NCBI GenBank assembly: GCA_020466095.1
Contig: CM035807.1
Span: forward strand, 21,436,985-21,500,984
Origin: Chlorops oryzae
Lineage: Eukaryota; Arthropoda; Insecta; Diptera; Chloropidae
Length of the DNA stretch: 64,000 nucleotides
Direction: 5' to 3'
This document shows positions 43,437-53,688 of the stretch, in pieces. Both the position numbers and the translations under genes were made by a program. The notes below the pieces were generated by a model that worked only from the letters and a program-made list of their open reading frames with translations, had not been told where the DNA came from and did not search any database. How positions within the stretch are numbered: position 1 is the first letter of the stretch; each line of letters starts with the position of its first letter.

Positions 43437-45310
43437 AGCGAATATGGCAACGTGTCGCAGTCGTCGCAGTGGTCGCAGTCGTCGATTTTGACGTTGACGG
43501 CAACGTCGTTGGGCCTCTTAAGAGTTGGCTATGGGGGCCCCTTCAAAAATGAAAATTCAAAGAAAGAAAAATGAAGAAAAAAAATCCAGAGCGAAAATCG
43601 CGAAACGAAAAAATTCGCTCATCTAACGCAAAAACGATCGCAGACTGCGTTGTCGTTGTTGTTGTTGTTTCTGTAGGTAGCGGCATCGGCATCGACATGG
43701 GAGTCGGCAGCTGTTGCGATGAATCAAACATCGCGACGGGATACGCTCATTACTCTGGGAGCGTTTGGTGGCCGCAATGACAAGGCGTCGTCTGTCTAGT
43801 CTGCGGCAACGACAGACAAAACGGACAAACGGCACGGCACGACCATCAAAGGGACTGACGTATGCGCCAAAATAATGTCGTCGATCGGTCGATTGCAATC
43901 GTAAATACATACGTAAAAACGTATACCCCCACATACCTACATGCACACATATTTATGATTGTATTTGTTGGTTAGCCGGCAAGGTTTGCCCCACTGTAAG
44001 AGAGATGCGGCGTTTTTTTTTTTTTTGCTTCGCATAACCGTCAACGAACGCACAAGTGGATACGATCGATCGAACGTCTACATAAGTATCTCCGTATGAG
44101 AACGCCGACGACAATTGGCGCAGAGCGTTGACGCTGCCGCTGACGCTGACGCTAACGCTAACGCTTACGGGGTGACGTCTGCGTCGCTGTCTATTACGGG
44201 CAGATTACGATTGCGCAGATCGTTTGGTCGCGTTCGCCGATTTTTGCGCACACATTGCCCGACTTACATGTGTATGCGCCACGTGCACATGTATGTATGT
44301 ATGTCGGTATGTCCGCATGTGTGTCGCACATATGTTGAGCGTATTTCGCATATACAATGCGACGATATTTTGGCGGTGTGGCGGCGGCGGTGGTGTTCAA
44401 ACAGTCAGTGAGACGATCGTTCCGCCGGTCGTTCGGTTGGTCTTTTGGTAGTTCTGCCGTTTTTTTTTTTTTGCGCCGTTTTGGCTTTGAACGCTCGCAT
44501 TTTTGCTCTTTTCAAACTTTTTTCTTACAATTTTTTATTTGCGTTTTTTTTTGTTTTAATTTAAAAAAATTTCTTTTTTTTTTGTGTTTCTGTTTGTGAT
44601 CGGTATCAAGGTTTTTGGCAATTCGGTGCGCGGTTTCGAATTCAGTCGTTTGGTAGGGTCGTGTAGAGCTGCGTCGTAACTATAGAAATCGTTCGCGCCG
44701 CATCGGCACAGCTCGCATAAGCGCGTACTTCGTTTTTGCCAGATTCTAAAAAGAATCAGAAAAAAAAAAACAATCAATCAGAAACAAAAAAACATTTTTG
44801 CAAAATCGTTTCCTTCTCCTCTTCGTTCCATTCGTGTTCCACCAAGCACATATAGAATAAATAAAAATTACAAAAAAAAAAAAAAAAAAAGTGTATGTAT
44901 GTATGTATGTTTTTTGCGATCGCTTTTGTGGAGGGATTCGTAACTTTTACACATTCAAATGGCGGCGACTTCGGCAGCGTTGATCGAGAACACGGACAGT
45001 GGTTCCTAGGCTTGCAGCTCTCGTTGGGCTTTATTTACTTGTTCTTTGTTTTTTTTTTGTGTTTTTTCTTTCTTTGTCTCTGTCGCCGCTCTATTCGTAG
45101 TACTCTTAACCTATATACTCGCCAGCGCAGCAGCCTTAGTTACAATTTACTGATGCGAACGTTAGATGCGAACGCGGACACGGACACGGACATCTTTCGC
45201 AGAAAATCGCATCGATCGCAGCCTCGTCTCGACTCGTTGCGCCCCATCACGGGTTTGTGTGATCTGCATTTGTGGCACTCCAAAGCGATTTCGTTGCGTA
45301 TGGACAAGCA
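43437..45310. promoter_or_regulatory. CpG-rich, promoter-like block
   Basis: Distinctly more CpG-rich than its AT-rich surroundings, with TCGCAGTCGTCGCAGTGGTC (43456), repeated GCTGACGCTAACG (about 44130-44165) and GGCGGTGTGGCGGCGG (about 44372). Initiator-like TCAGTG (44405) and TCAGTC (44642) occur. The first has GGTTG at +29, one base off the DPE position; the second has a 4-of-5 DPE match at +28. Downstream sequence to ~45640 is A-rich and UTR-like. Taken together, an alternative promoter or untranslated 5' exon is possible; no coding exon is shown. The 139-codon frame at 44895-45314 is not supported by any domain. Confidence 0.3.
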
Positions 45311-45974
45311 TTAAACGCTAAGCAAAAAACGAAGGAGAAAAATATCATAAAAAAAAAAAATTCAAAACAAAACAAAAATATTTTCTTTTTCAATTCGATT
45401 CCAGTTCATTGCACACGGAAATGAGATTTTAAAAAATGCATGAAGAAGAAGTGCCTTAAAATTGAAGTGCTTAGAAAGTAAAAATTTTCAACAAAAAAAA
45501 AAAAAAAGAAAAAAATGTTCGAATTTAAAATCGAGAGTTCAGTGCAAAGGAGAAGAACAATTAATTAATGCAACAACAACAAAGGAAAATACTTAATAAT
45601 TAAGGCAAAATATTGAAAACATAAATTCTCAAAATATTTGTGAAAATAAACATTTGGGGTTTAAGGAATTTTCTTTTTTACACTCAAGTCCCACAAAATT
45701 GGATACAAAATTGGATTACTTAAATTATTACCTCTGGATAAACCATTACCTTAACAGGTTTGTTTTTCATTTAGTATTAAGTATTATTAAATACCTATAC
45801 TTTATCTACATAGAAAATATTAGAAAAAATGTTGGTAGTTCGGAACTTCATTGGACTTTCATTTTTGTTGAACTTGAGCTTCTAAAGCAATTCTAAAGAA
45901 TATGTTAATTGTCTCAACGTTTACTCTATCAATTACACAATCCCAACCCTTTCATTCTCAAACAATTTGCAGCA
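45311..45974. other. A-rich stretch downstream of the CpG-rich block
   Basis: A-rich with several short poly-A runs, similar to fly 5' UTR sequence; no coding feature identified. Confidence 0.4.
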
Positions 45975-46161
45975 CAGTGCTGATAACATTCTGATGCCAA
46001 TTTTCCTTCGAATATTTAGGGAAAATCACTTTTGTTATATTTCCTCTAGACAAATGGTCGAAAAAAATCCTTTTTGAACATTTAAAGTGGTTTTGGCTTA
46101 TCAATTACATTACAAAAAAATCCCTCAATATTGGAAAAAAACCCTCAATTCGACACCACTG
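45975..46161. mobile_element. hAT-type MITE, 187 bp, near-perfect 8-bp target duplication
   Basis: Starts CAGTGCTGATA and ends CGACACCACTG (weak 11-bp TIR, CAGTG plus partial inner match). Flanking octamers TTGCAGCA (45967-45974) and TTTCAGCA (46162-46169) agree at 7 of 8. The interior (GAAAAAAATCC, GAACATTTAAAGTGG, AATCCCTCAATATTGG) parallels the 190-bp element at 3398. Confidence 0.6.
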
Positions 46162-46304
46162 TTTCAGCATATCCTCGAATATTCTAAGTTCTTTTCTTTT
46201 CATAAATCTTTGCCCATATTATCGTTCCATGGGTTTTTGCTAAGACGAATTTGCGAGATCAAATATCAAATAAGAATCACATTTATATACATAGCTTTCA
46301 TATA

Positions 46305-46460
46305 CAGAGTAGCAGACACCTACGGAATCGAAACATATGTCCGCTTAACAGAGGTGTCCGCTTAAGAGGAAACTATTTTAAAATCAGGCACAATATGATA
46401 CTACAAAACTCCCAAGAAGTGTGCGTTTAAGGGGAGTGTGCGGAAGGAGAGATTAACACA
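46305..46460 (+). mobile_element. pogo/Tigger-like MITE
   Basis: Begins TACAGAGTAGCAGACACC and TACGG, contains TGTCCGCTTAACAG and GGTGTCCGCTTAAGAGG, AAACTATTTT, and ends near GTGTGCGGAAGGAGAG. Same order as in the 48297 copy, with a deletion near the left TIR. Confidence 0.55.
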
Positions 46461-46929
46461 AAAAAAAACCTCGCAAAATTATGTACAACCCCAATGGTAT
46501 GTACGTTAACAGTATAAAAACCAATGGGATCTTCATATGGGATCAAAAAATATGTACCTATTAAAAATAGAATTTTAAAGATTTTTTCATTTCGTTCGGA
46601 TGATTTATCCCAGTGAAAAAGAGAGTGTTAAGACAAAGAAAATTCACAAAATCCTTTTACAAATTTTTTCCCGAAACTTCCGGACTCTCCACAGAAATGT
46701 ATGGCGATTTATTTGCCGCGAAGAAAATTCTTTTTAAACACTTCATACACATTTTGATAGGAAAAGTAAAACCCTTGCTGAATGAACCCCAAAAAGTCCA
46801 ATAATCACAAGTCAGTAGAACTGCTTATTGTGGGTACATACTTATGGAGAACCTTCGCCCACGACAATCAGTGCTATGCTAGCTGTAATGACTGTAGGCG
46901 CCGCTGTCACGCTCAACGTACCAATTTTA

Positions 46930-47150
46930 TCTCATGCAGGGGTATAGCCATAATCGAAATCTTTTGTTAAGATTCGGACCAAACCGGTTCCTGGTGCCCG
47001 TTGTACCATGTTAAAGATCTTTATGGTCAACCCTTCGTGATGTAAACCGCCAATCCCAATCTTCAGTACTGTTAAGTGTTGGCTCGGATCCGCGGGTTTC
47101 CCAAGCCCGTGAACCATATTTCCCCTCGCGGAAGGACATTAAGTACAGTG
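46930..47150 (-). repeat. Dispersed repeat related to DNA inside the 4.7-kb SINE
   Basis: The reverse complement carries GAGGGGAAATATGG, CACGGGCTTGG, AAACCCGCGGATCCGAGCC, alignable with 4805-4865 (GAGGGAATCATTTATG, TACGGGCTTGG, AAACTCGCAGACCCTAGCC). Further along, a GGAACC block is shared. No TIR or coding content. An unnamed repeat present at least twice. Confidence 0.45.
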
Positions 47151-48296
47151 TGGAATAAACCCTCGATAGAGTGAACATCTTCTTCGTGTGATCACATATC
47201 CTTATACCCCAGATTACGCTGGTATTCTAACTTGAAAAATCTTCAAGAGAAGATCGTTTTAAAAAATCTATTGGGATAGAACGTGGGAAAAAAACCTCAA
47301 TATTGAACTTTGTTTTTCTAAAAATAACCAGCTTTTCTTTAGAAAAAATTTTCACATCTGAATTTGTGTACATAACTATTTGAACCTAACAAAGCAAATT
47401 AAACATACAAAGAAAGAGCTTCGATAGTGTGAACAGCCTCGGTATCATGAACGAGCCTTGCAAAAATTAGTTCATTCTATGCCGAATCGACTGCAGATGA
47501 AAATTCGAAACCCATTGAAGGGCAAATGTTTATGTTTATTCTCTTTTAAAAGTTGTAAATGCTGATCATCTTTCTAACGGAGTTCCAATGGAGTTTCGAT
47601 GGAGTTGCTTCTTACTTCCGATGTTCGCATGCTGTTTCCATGTTAACATAACATATCTTAAAGAGTTTGCCCAGCGAAGAAGGATGTACCACCTACATTT
47701 CTCTGTTGAATAAACATCATTTGAAATTCGAGTGACATTTTCTATTTGTCAGAGATTCGTTTAAAACGTGTGACCCAAATTTAATTTGAAGAGACTAACA
47801 CAAATATGCCAACGTCACGAACCGAACACACATTCACTTAAGTCCGCTGAAATTCGCGAAAACTACATTTTGCGTGGGCTTCCATAAATGATCGTGCTTG
47901 ATGTTTGGCCCTATTCGAATGCAAAAAGATAACAAAAAAAAACAAAAAAAAAAGCATATCGTAATGATAGTAATGTGGGTCTTTTGTGAGAACTTATAGA
48001 ATGTTTTGCTGTAGGCAAAAAAAAAAAAAAAAAATTATTGTTAGAATTACAGTTTCATGCTGAATATACCCAGCCCGATTCGAAACGAATATTCCTTCGG
48101 AATTTGTTCCCTAGTTTGTCTCTGTAGAAGTGTTCAAAGCGTCAATTAAAGGCAGAATGCGATGACATTTGTTTAAAAACTTTCGAATTTCTCGCTCGCC
48201 TTATATGCATTTCCACGATGGGATAAATCTTTTCAAATTTCCCGATAATATTAAGAAGCATCCTGCTTATAAATACTTGTTATAGAAAGAGTAATA
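47151..48296. other. Non-coding stretch
   Basis: CAGTGTGGAATAAACCCTCG (47148), CCTCGATAGAGTGAAC (about 47162) and CTTCGATAGTGTGAAC (about 47420) resemble pogo-type end and subterminal motifs, but no inverted partner could be fixed. A-runs at 47935-47950 and 48018-48034. Confidence 0.45.
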
Positions 48297-48418
48297 CAGT
48301 GTACTCTCTCTTAAGCGGACACCTACGGTACCCAAAAGTGTGTCGGGTTAAAGAGGAGCCCGCTTAAGAGCGAACTATTTGAGAAGCAGGAATACTAGAA
48401 AGTGTCTGTTTAAGACTG
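48297..48418 (+). mobile_element. pogo/Tigger-like MITE, 122 bp
   Basis: Begins CAGTGTACTCTCTCTTAAGC then GGACACC; ends AGTGTCTGTTTAAGACTG. TA on both sides (48295-48296, 48419-48420). The right end lacks ~9 bp relative to the left TIR. Contains GCCCGCTTAAGAGCGAACTA and GAGAAGCAGGAATACTAG, as in the other copies. Confidence 0.65.
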
Positions 48419-50557
48419 TACTCTATACGGTCTCCTTTGTCTAAATGCCCTTCGATGCTTCGATGGCCCCCTCCACTTTAGTCTTCGCAATAAGGCGTCA
48501 GCGTCCTTTCAACCGTTTACTTACGATATTCCTACAAAATGGCTACTTGTTCTCGCCCCTATCGTCAACCAGGGTCTGTCACCGTCATCGATTGCCGATC
48601 CTAATATTCACAGCTGAAGCATTATTTGCACTCTACGATGTCTTAATCGCACACAGACGCACTAACTTATTGTGTCAGAGTGAGAGTAGCGTGATCGCTT
48701 AAATTGACGTCAAATGCCGCTGTCATTATATTATTAAGGGCGCACACATGCAGCCGATCTCTTTTCATTTTCTATTAACGTAAGCGTTTTCATGTTAAGT
48801 GAACAAATGCTTAGGCAAAAGGAAAGAGATGACGTCGGAAAAAAATATATATGTACAAATATAGAGATAACTAAAGGAATATATATTGGCACAAAAAGTA
48901 GGGCACGTAGCCAAAAAGGAAATCTATTATGATTAAGGTTAAAAAAAAACTATATTTTACGTTCATGTTGTAACATATCTTTCCCTAAAGTACTATTCAA
49001 AGGTGACAGTTCGGGGTTTTTGATTCGAAATTCTATATCAAATCGCCATTTAGGATTTTTTGCGATTGTGATTATTCATTGAAAAACGATCGTTATGATA
49101 AAAATATTTCTACTGGATATTCTTACTCAATTCTTTCCCTTGATCGCTTAATTCTTTGAACGTAATAAGTCCTAATTACGAATATCAACGTCAACGAAAG
49201 GGGACTAAAAATTACATCAACGATATTGTACTTATCGAGCTAATAAGCTTAACATACGAGTATTTAACCAAAAATAATTTCCAAAGCAAAATAATTTCAA
49301 AAAATCATGTTCAGAACCCCATTTTGTGCCGTCGACCACTCAATTGCGTGCTCCATCAATTCCTTGGACGATTTTTGTGATTTTTGCGAAATTTTGTCAT
49401 AAGCCCAACGGCGATCGTTTGAAACGATCAAGCTGTCTGTCAAATTCAAGACACCAGCCACTTATCCGCAAAATGCACTTAAAATTTGGCTCAAAAGAAC
49501 AATTTGGCAAAAAGAAAACACAAAAAATAATTTCGCAGCGCAACTCTGACGAATTCCATGAATCCGTATAGGAAAACGCCGTCATAAAAAAATATAATAC
49601 AATCAAAGAGGAATTGGGGAAAATCGTTTTGTGGCTATAAGAAAGAAATAAGAACGCATGTAACGCGAAATTGATTCATAAACGGAACGCAAATAAACAT
49701 TTCTCCTTCGAATCTAAACACAAAAAATTAGCAAAATTTAATTGCCATGAGTGCGCAAATTATTCGCATTTGAGGCAGGCACTTGTGTGCGGCCATTGTG
49801 TGCGCGCACAAACACGCACACGCACAGAATCATATAGCAAAGAAAATGAATTCAGGCATTTAGTAAACAAGTGCACGACAATCGCATACTCTTGATCAAT
49901 GGAATAGTGACAAAAGGTATCGAGATCTTAGATTGCATTAAACCTACAAAAGTGTCTTTCCGATCGATGATCGCCACAGGAATGCTAAAAAATATAGCTA
50001 GAGCCAAAATAATAATAATTTTAATTGAAATTCCCGTTGAAAATGACTTTCTTTGGGGTGCTCTATCGAGTATAACACTCCTTTCATTAAGGGATCTTTT
50101 CTTTTTATTTATTTTATTTATTTATTTATTATAGGCCAAATATAAAATATTAGACTTATAAATGGTGCTGCACTAGCCAATAGCCCTCGGCAGTTATTCT
50201 TTTGAAATCGCTCTATTAAAATGTGAAAGTTTTCAATGTGACTGAATCTTCAATAGTTATTTCAGGTGTTACGATAAGTATAAAGTTCTCGCCCAATTGA
50301 ACTTAATATTTTTGTTCATACCAAACGTAGCTTATAAAATTTATTTTCTAGGTATTTCCGATAACTTTGAAAAAAAAATTCTACTGAACAAATCGAAGCA
50401 GCTGATTCACTAAACTAATTAAAGCGATGACCAACTGAACTTTAAAGCTTTTAAATCTGAAACTGGCCGAATCTTCTTTATCCTGAATAGAACTGATCGA
50501 GATAATCTTCTATTCCGCTTGGGATTTAAGTAGACTTTTAGATTTTCAATCGCCATA
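48419..50557. other. Non-coding stretch
   Basis: No gene recognised. 48440-48700 is less AT-rich than average and has an 85-codon open frame (48445-48702) with no domain; conserved non-coding DNA cannot be judged without a comparison. Confidence 0.5.
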
Positions 50558-51215
50558 TTTTTTGTTTTTTTTTTTGTTAATTAATGGGTATCGACCTCTG
50601 GCGGATCGGAGGCACTGCGACCCTTATTTTTCAGATCTATTGTGCCAATTGGTCCATTTAGTTTATCTGTTCTATAATGCCCTCTACCTTCCTTATGAAG
50701 GAGAGAACATTCAGATGTGTCTCGAGCCTTAGCTCGTCGTGAGTTAGGAATTGTTTGCTAAAGACTCTGAGTCTTCGCCTACACAGAGCGACACATTCGC
50801 CCATTATATGGAATGCTGTCTCTTCGTTCTCAAGACAAAGTCTAAACTCGGAGTCTTCTACTAGTTGCATCCTGTGCAAGTGGTATCTTAGTCGGCAGTG
50901 TCTCTGAGAGAAGGGATACCAGTCTACCTATATTTGCTTTCCCTAGCCTTAGCATTTCTGAGGTCCTTATTTTGTATGGGCTCACATTAGGTATGCTTTG
51001 CCTGTCTCAAGCCCGGCAGGATTTTCCAATATTCCTTGTTGGACCGGAGTTCCCAATTTCTGAGGGCATTTTTGGCTGTGGCAATTGAGATGCCACATAA
51101 GGGTTCAAGGCTGATAAATTCGGTTGCAGACCCAAGTCTATCAAGTTCATCTTCTGCCTCATTTCCTTCGATGCCTGCATGTCCGGGAACCGAGCATACT
51201 CTCACTTTCAATCGA
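50558..51215 (-). pseudogene. 3' end of a LINE with RNase H domain (I/LOA-type), truncated
   Basis: Reverse strand, 5'-truncated insertion. The upstream part (51211-50987) encodes VPGHAGIEGNEAEDELDRLGS, the C-terminal RNase H motif of I-, R1- or LOA-type retrotransposons. After a frame break the part at 50879-50658 encodes FRLCLENEETAFHIMGEC, the Cys/His tail motif that follows RNase H in these elements, ending at a stop. A short 3' UTR (AAGGGTCGCAGTGCC, GGTCGATACCC) and an A-rich tail (T-run 50562-50575 on the plus strand) follow. RNase H removes RNA from the cDNA hybrid; this fragment is dead. A different family from the 18-21 kb LINE, which has no RNase H. Confidence 0.8.
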
Positions 51216-52760
51216 AGTATTATTTATTTTTAAGAAAGTTGGGGAGCACACAAGAATTTTTTCTAACAAGGCATTGAAAATTATTTTAAAAAAAACTTTT
51301 AACTTTTCTAAGCCCCTCCATCTCGAGCCCTCCCAATACTGGGTTAATTTCAATTAGTCGGCTTATTTGATGCCCTTAGTGCTGAATATGCGCCGCAAGT
51401 GCATCTAATTCATTGTCAACGAGGTGTGTGGCGTAATAAATTAATTGTATTCAGGTAGGTGTGTATGCAGAAAAAGTATTTAAAAGAATATAATTACGTG
51501 CGAACACACATTTTCTTTTTTCGTCGTTAATTGTGACAACGAAAGCAGCTGCCGACGACAAATTCAGTGAAATGCCATCAATGAGACCAATTTTATTTGT
51601 TGTTGTTGTTATTGCTGTTGCTGACTACATTTACACGCTATCGTTGGGATCTAATTTTTGCTTTTTGCAATAATTTTGCGATAGATGGACGCAGTGCCTT
51701 CACTAATCCTGTCGTTGCCGGATCGTTCAGTCTTATATTATTTTGATTTCTTATTTTTATATTTTCCTATTTTTTTCGTTTTCTGTTCTGCTCGTTTTCT
51801 TGTTCTGCATTCTGAGGCGCCCAAATAATCAAGCAGATTTGTGCAGGCGCATTCGTACGTCCGTAATTGTGTCGCATATGAAACTCGGGTGCAAATTTTA
51901 TGTCCATTGGCATCACCGTTCGTCGTCGTCAGCAATACGAACGAGTTGAGTTGAATTAGTTTGAGTATATTAACGAGTTGAAGTGCCGTTAGGTCAATCA
52001 GCCTCAGTGAGTCAAATGCCTTCTTATGATCGATAGCGTCTAACAAACCCAGTGCGGGCAATGTATATAGACGGTTGTTTCAATATATTAATTTTTGCAC
52101 GAATAGGTATGCATGAGGGTATAACCTGCATCGAACATACACACGTATATAAAAATATGTACGAACTCACATAAATGCTGGTTCACATTCTCGTCAAATT
52201 GACAGCCGGCTGTGCACGACGCGTCGGTATGGTCGCAAAATGTTCACTTAATTAACGCATCGGTGTGAAGCTCTCTAGAATTTCTTCTCAAATTGATTTC
52301 TCGATGTGACATCGATTTCAAGATTCTCTTTAATGTCTTCGCAAAATTTTGACATTCTCTCAATTACTTAATTTCGGTCATGTGAACATGAACTTGACGT
52401 TAATTTAAAGGGGGAAAAGTCAAAGAGTGGACGGAACTCAATTTTTAAGATTCTTATCGATTTGATTTTGTCAAAATATTTTTTAAGAGGAATTTTTATA
52501 TCCATTTCATGCAAACATTTAATGATCTATTCGAGTGCTATTTCCGATATGCGATTGACTATAAAGCGATCAAGTATCGTTAAGTTTAGCTAAGCTCAGT
52601 GCAGCGATGTTAAGCTAAGACGAACAAGTATCGTTTCGCTCTTAAACAGCGAATCCGTTTTAAACTTGCTCAGAGTTCTTTCATATCAGTAAGTTAAGAC
52701 ACTCCTTTGTCTCTCCTTTGAAGAGAGTAAAATAGTGACAGAGAGTGGCAAAGAGTGGTA
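51216..52760. other. Non-coding stretch
   Basis: Less AT-rich islands at 51510-51720 and 51830-52060, with no gene confirmed. A reverse-strand frame (51738-52061) has a HKKAFDSL string that resembles RT motif A; see rejected items. TTCGGTCATGTGAAC at 52373-52387 is repeated in inverse at 53829-53843. Confidence 0.45.
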
Positions 52761-53345
52761 TACAATAGCAGAGAGAGACAGAGAGAAACAGAGAGAGAGA
52801 GAGAGAGACAGAGAGACATAGAGAGACAGAGAGAGACAGGGAGAGACAGAGAGAGACAGAGAGAGACAGAGAGAGACAGAGAGAGACAGAGAGACAGAGA
52901 GAGACAGAGAGAGACAGAGAGAGACAGAGAGAGACAGAGAGAGACAGAGAGAGACAGAGAGAGACAGAGAGAGACAGAGAGAGACAGAGAGAGACAGAGA
53001 GAGACAGAGAGAGACAGAGAGAGACAGAGAGAGACAGAGAGAGACAGAGAGAGACAGAGAGAGACAGAGAGAGACAGAGAGAGACAGAGAGAGACAGAGA
53101 GAGACAGAGAGAGACAGAGAGAGACAGAGAGAGACAGAGAGAGACAGAAAGAGACAGAGAGAGACAGAGAGAGACAGAGAGAGACAGAGAGAGACAGAGA
53201 GAGACAGAGAGAGACAGAGAGAGACAGAGAGAGACAGAGAGAGACAGAGAGAGACAGAGAGAGACAGAGAGAGACAGAGAGAGACAGAGAGAGACAGAGA
53301 AAAACAGAGAGAGACAGAAAGAGATACAGAGAGACAGTGACAGTG
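52761..53345. repeat. Satellite with 10-bp period (AGAGAGACAG)
   Basis: Roughly 45-50 near-perfect copies of AGAGAGACAG between about 52830 and 53310. A shift occurs near 52880, where one unit is 8 bp, and single-base variants at about 53149 and 53300. Because 10 is not a multiple of 3, open frames of 200-258 codons arise in several frames on both strands with a 10-residue period (e.g. 52694-53470 reverse, 52755-53354 forward); these are not genes. The homogeneity suggests recent expansion. Confidence 0.95.
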
Positions 53346-53527
53346 AGACAGTGACAGAGCGACAGTGACAGAGACAGTGAGAGAGCCAAAAAAGAGACAG
53401 ACAGACATGGAAAAAAAGAGATAAATAAAGACATACATTGGAAGTGAGAGGAAATTTCTTGATATCTCACTGGTATCTGTAACCCTTCACTGAAAAGTTT
53501 AACTCATTTCCATTTTTTTTTTAATTA

Positions 53528-53686
53528 CAGTGAACTTCGGATAAATGCAAAACCCTCATAAGTGCAAGGTGCTTTGAAGCCTTTTTTTAAGGGATCTCAT
53601 GAAAATATGCACGGATTAATGCAAAGAACTCATAAGTGCTCAAGAATTCGAGCAAAAAACGTGTTGCATTTATCCGTACTCTACTG
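53528..53686. mobile_element. pogo/Tigger-type MITE, 159 bp
   Basis: Left end CAGTGAACTTCGGATAAATG continuing CAA; right end (reverse) CAGTAGAGTACGGATAAATG continuing CAA: 19 of 23 positions identical. TA on both sides (53526-53527, 53687-53688). Inner CATAAGTGCAAGG and CATAAGTGCTCAAG are subterminal repeats. CAGT ends with a CGGATAA block resemble Tigger/pogo ends. No coding content. Confidence 0.75.
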
Positions 53687-53688
53687 TA

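Noticed and set aside
44895..45314. 139-codon open frame with a hydrophobic stretch in the CpG-rich block
   Set aside because: No recognisable domain, a T-rich tract explains the hydrophobic run, and neighbouring frames are also open; more likely untranslated sequence.
48445..48702. 85-codon frame in less AT-rich DNA
   Set aside because: No domain, no splice or promoter context, and length is unremarkable for local composition.
51738..52061. Reverse-strand frame with HKKAFDSL resembling reverse transcriptase motif A
   Set aside because: No other RT motif precedes or follows in any frame; one short string is not enough, so it is not annotated as a LINE fragment.
52761..53345. CRISPR array possibility for the regular tandem repeats
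   Set aside because: Units are contiguous with no unique spacers and the DNA is eukaryotic in character; the same applies to 25764-26136.
52686..53470. Overlapping open frames of 250, 258 and 199 codons on both strands
   Set aside because: Produced by the 10-bp satellite, which has no stop codons in several registers; 10-residue periodicity proves the origin.
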